Source of the DNA: CAWDMN01 sp963803155
GTDB taxonomy: Bacteria > Acidobacteriota > Terriglobia > Versatilivoradales > Versatilivoraceae
Assembly (NCBI GenBank): GCA_963803155.1
Contig: CAWDMN010000011.1
Location: 1 to 64,000, forward strand
Reading direction: 5' to 3'
DNA: 64,000 nucleotides
This document shows, piece after piece, positions 62,924 to 64,000 of the stretch. The position numbers and the translations under genes are program-made. The notes beneath the pieces are model-generated. The model saw only the letters and a list, made by a program, of their open reading frames with translations. It ran no database searches and was not told the origin of the DNA. Numbering within the stretch: position 1 is the first letter of the stretch; each line of letters starts with the position of its first letter.

Positions 62924-63961
62924 GACTTTACCTCGTCGTGCCTGCTCAAAAAAGTTGGTAAATATGTTGATGGGAAATTGGGCGGAACGGTTGAAACTTG
63001 TTACTCCCTCGGGTTCCGAACCTCTCAATCAGCCCCGCTGCCGATGTGAGAAAATACGACTTTTCTTATTCCAAGCCGATATCATTTTTTTTCCGCAAGG
63101 CATTAACGAAAATCCCTCTCGGAAATTTATTGGGCAGCCCTATTTTCCCCTGCGCGAGAGCTGGGGCCACCATTGTTTAATCCGATCAAATCTGGAAAAT
63201 TCCTGGATCGAAAAGGTGCCTCTCTCTAATTTCTTTTGATGACAAAGGGCAAAAAGGGAAGAAACTATATTAGCTATCTAACCAAAGAATAAGTCAATAA
63301 TAAAAAGCAAAAGCGTTGCAAATGAAAGCATCGCTCCCTAAAATGAAGCTTGTGCTCGTATATACGGGAGCCATGCAGCATTTTTAATTGTAGAGCTCGA
63401 ACTCATTGCACAGTTCCGCGCCGCGGATTTGCGGCATTTGGAGGCGGGATGCCCTCATTCCGCTCTGTGTCAATGTTGCTTGACAAGTGCCGTAAGGAGG
63501 GCGCGATGCCTTTACGTTCGAGGGGGACAAGCCCATCCGGCCAGCGATGACGAAAGTTGCGGAGTTGCTGAGATGACTCAGAACTGCACGCCGTCATAGA
63601 TTGCCGCATGGGAGGGATTTTCAACAGAATCAAACCTCTGACCCTTCGGCTCGGAGTTGCCAACAGAACCAGGTATAAGTTATTCCAAGGAGCGTTCAAG
63701 ATGAGACTAATCCATCCACGATTGATTTGAAGTATAAACTCATCATACAGGTTCCCGCTCGCACTTCGACAAGCTCAGTACGAGCGGAGGTTGGAATGCC
63801 GCTCATCCTGAGCCTGTCGAAGGATGAGCGAAATCAGGGGATGGACTCCCTGTGGTGGATCGAAGCAACAGACTCATCATGAAAGCTCATTGGAATTAGA
63901 GTTGATGCAAATTATTCATCCAGTTTTTGGGCGTAGCATCAACAGCGGACCAGGAGAGAAA
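62924..63961. other. Intergenic region, promoter side of the secreted-protein operon, with repeats
   Basis: About 1 kb. No supported gene. Bases 63200-63310 are AT-rich and may hold the promoter of the minus-strand operon. A remnant of repeat R2 (GGAGGCGGGATGCCCTCATT) lies near 63437-63460. Two palindromes lie at 63753-63832. Confidence 0.5.
63753..63832. repeat. Pair of hairpin elements (TTCGACAAGCTCAG / CTGAGCCTGTCGAA type)
   Basis: Hairpin 1: CGCTCG...ACTTCGACAAGCTCAGTACGAGCG. Hairpin 2: CGCTCATCCT GAGCCTGTCGA AGGATGAGCG (63800-63830) with ten perfect pairs. The two are mutually inverted. This is the REP-like palindrome often seen in environmental genomes. Confidence 0.75.
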
Positions 63962-64000
63962 ATGCGCAGGTTATCTATCACCACTATTATTCTTTGTTGT
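63962..64000 (+). CDS. 5' end of a gene running off the window (signal-peptide start)
   Basis: ATG 63962, with AGGAG 5-6 bases upstream, opens MRRLSITTIILCC, an apparent signal-peptide start with two basic residues and a hydrophobic run. Only 13 codons are present, so nothing further can be said. Confidence 0.5.
   Translation, partial: MRRLSITTIILCC

Overview
The window does not read as one continuous genome. Three pieces differ in base composition, gene style and quality. Piece A (1 to about 1275) is AT-rich to mid-GC, with a small unknown gene and a flavin reductase. Piece B (about 1275 to about 29782) is very GC-rich and looks like a Planctomycetota bacterium, probably Phycisphaerae-like. 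The clues are a PEP-CTERM protein, a Cys-ribbon plus LRR membrane protein, a YdjY-type secreted protein, CsrA, and abundant planctomycete-style G-rich dispersed repeats. Piece C (about 29782 to 64000) is near 50% GC, has intact reading frames, and comes from a carbohydrate-degrading bacterium whose phylum I cannot name. The B/C join is visible at base level: an in-frame hybrid whose first ~368 codons are DnaK and whose last ~50 codons are a RidA-family C-terminus. The A/B join is inferred near 1275.

Piece B, in order: truncated YdjY-like secreted protein; GDP-mannose pyrophosphorylase (manC-like); small unknown; RuvX; QueD; a NifA-like sigma54 activator; a two-gene unit with a predicted HEPN-type protein; a block of duplicated G-rich repeats; aldo/keto reductase; a tandem (single-chain) CsrA-like protein; DUF123/GIY-YIG protein; a type VII/ESX-like operon (13150-18282); uroporphyrinogen-decarboxylase-family protein; IS5-type transposase remnant; LRR protein; hemerythrin opposite an NsrR-like Rrf2 regulator; tRNA-Cys; a 4-kb island bounded by direct repeats of the tRNA 3' half (TacAT-like toxin-antitoxin, XRE regulator, SUMF1/PEP-CTERM protein, DUF5681-like and zinc-ribbon genes, no integrase); and a YfhO-type membrane protein. 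Many piece B genes are broken by single-base frameshifts, several in homopolymers, which suggests sequencing error more than decay.

Piece C begins with lplA, hrcA, grpE and dnaK on the minus strand, then alanine dehydrogenase and an orphan corrinoid protein. A plus-strand stretch follows: trans-sulfuration enzyme, glycerate kinase, LarA-like protein, sugar epimerase/isomerase-type TIM barrel, transketolase and hydroxypyruvate/glyoxylate reductase. This fits sugar-acid/C3 metabolism feeding 2-phosphoglycerate. After a methyltransferase and two gene relics (rhamnose-mutarotase-like and UroD/MtaA-like), the minus strand carries an MFS transporter, a Tat-exported SelA-like PLP enzyme and a run of five or six secreted glycan-active proteins (51160-62923).

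The most promising unusual system is the ESX-like operon. Three consecutive small helical proteins share a W-x-[D/E]-x5-F turn with the spacing of the WXG100 W-x-G-x5-F turn. They are followed by a two-transmembrane, coiled-coil, FtsK/SpoIIIE (EccC-like) ATPase with one intact and two apparently degenerate RecA-like domains.
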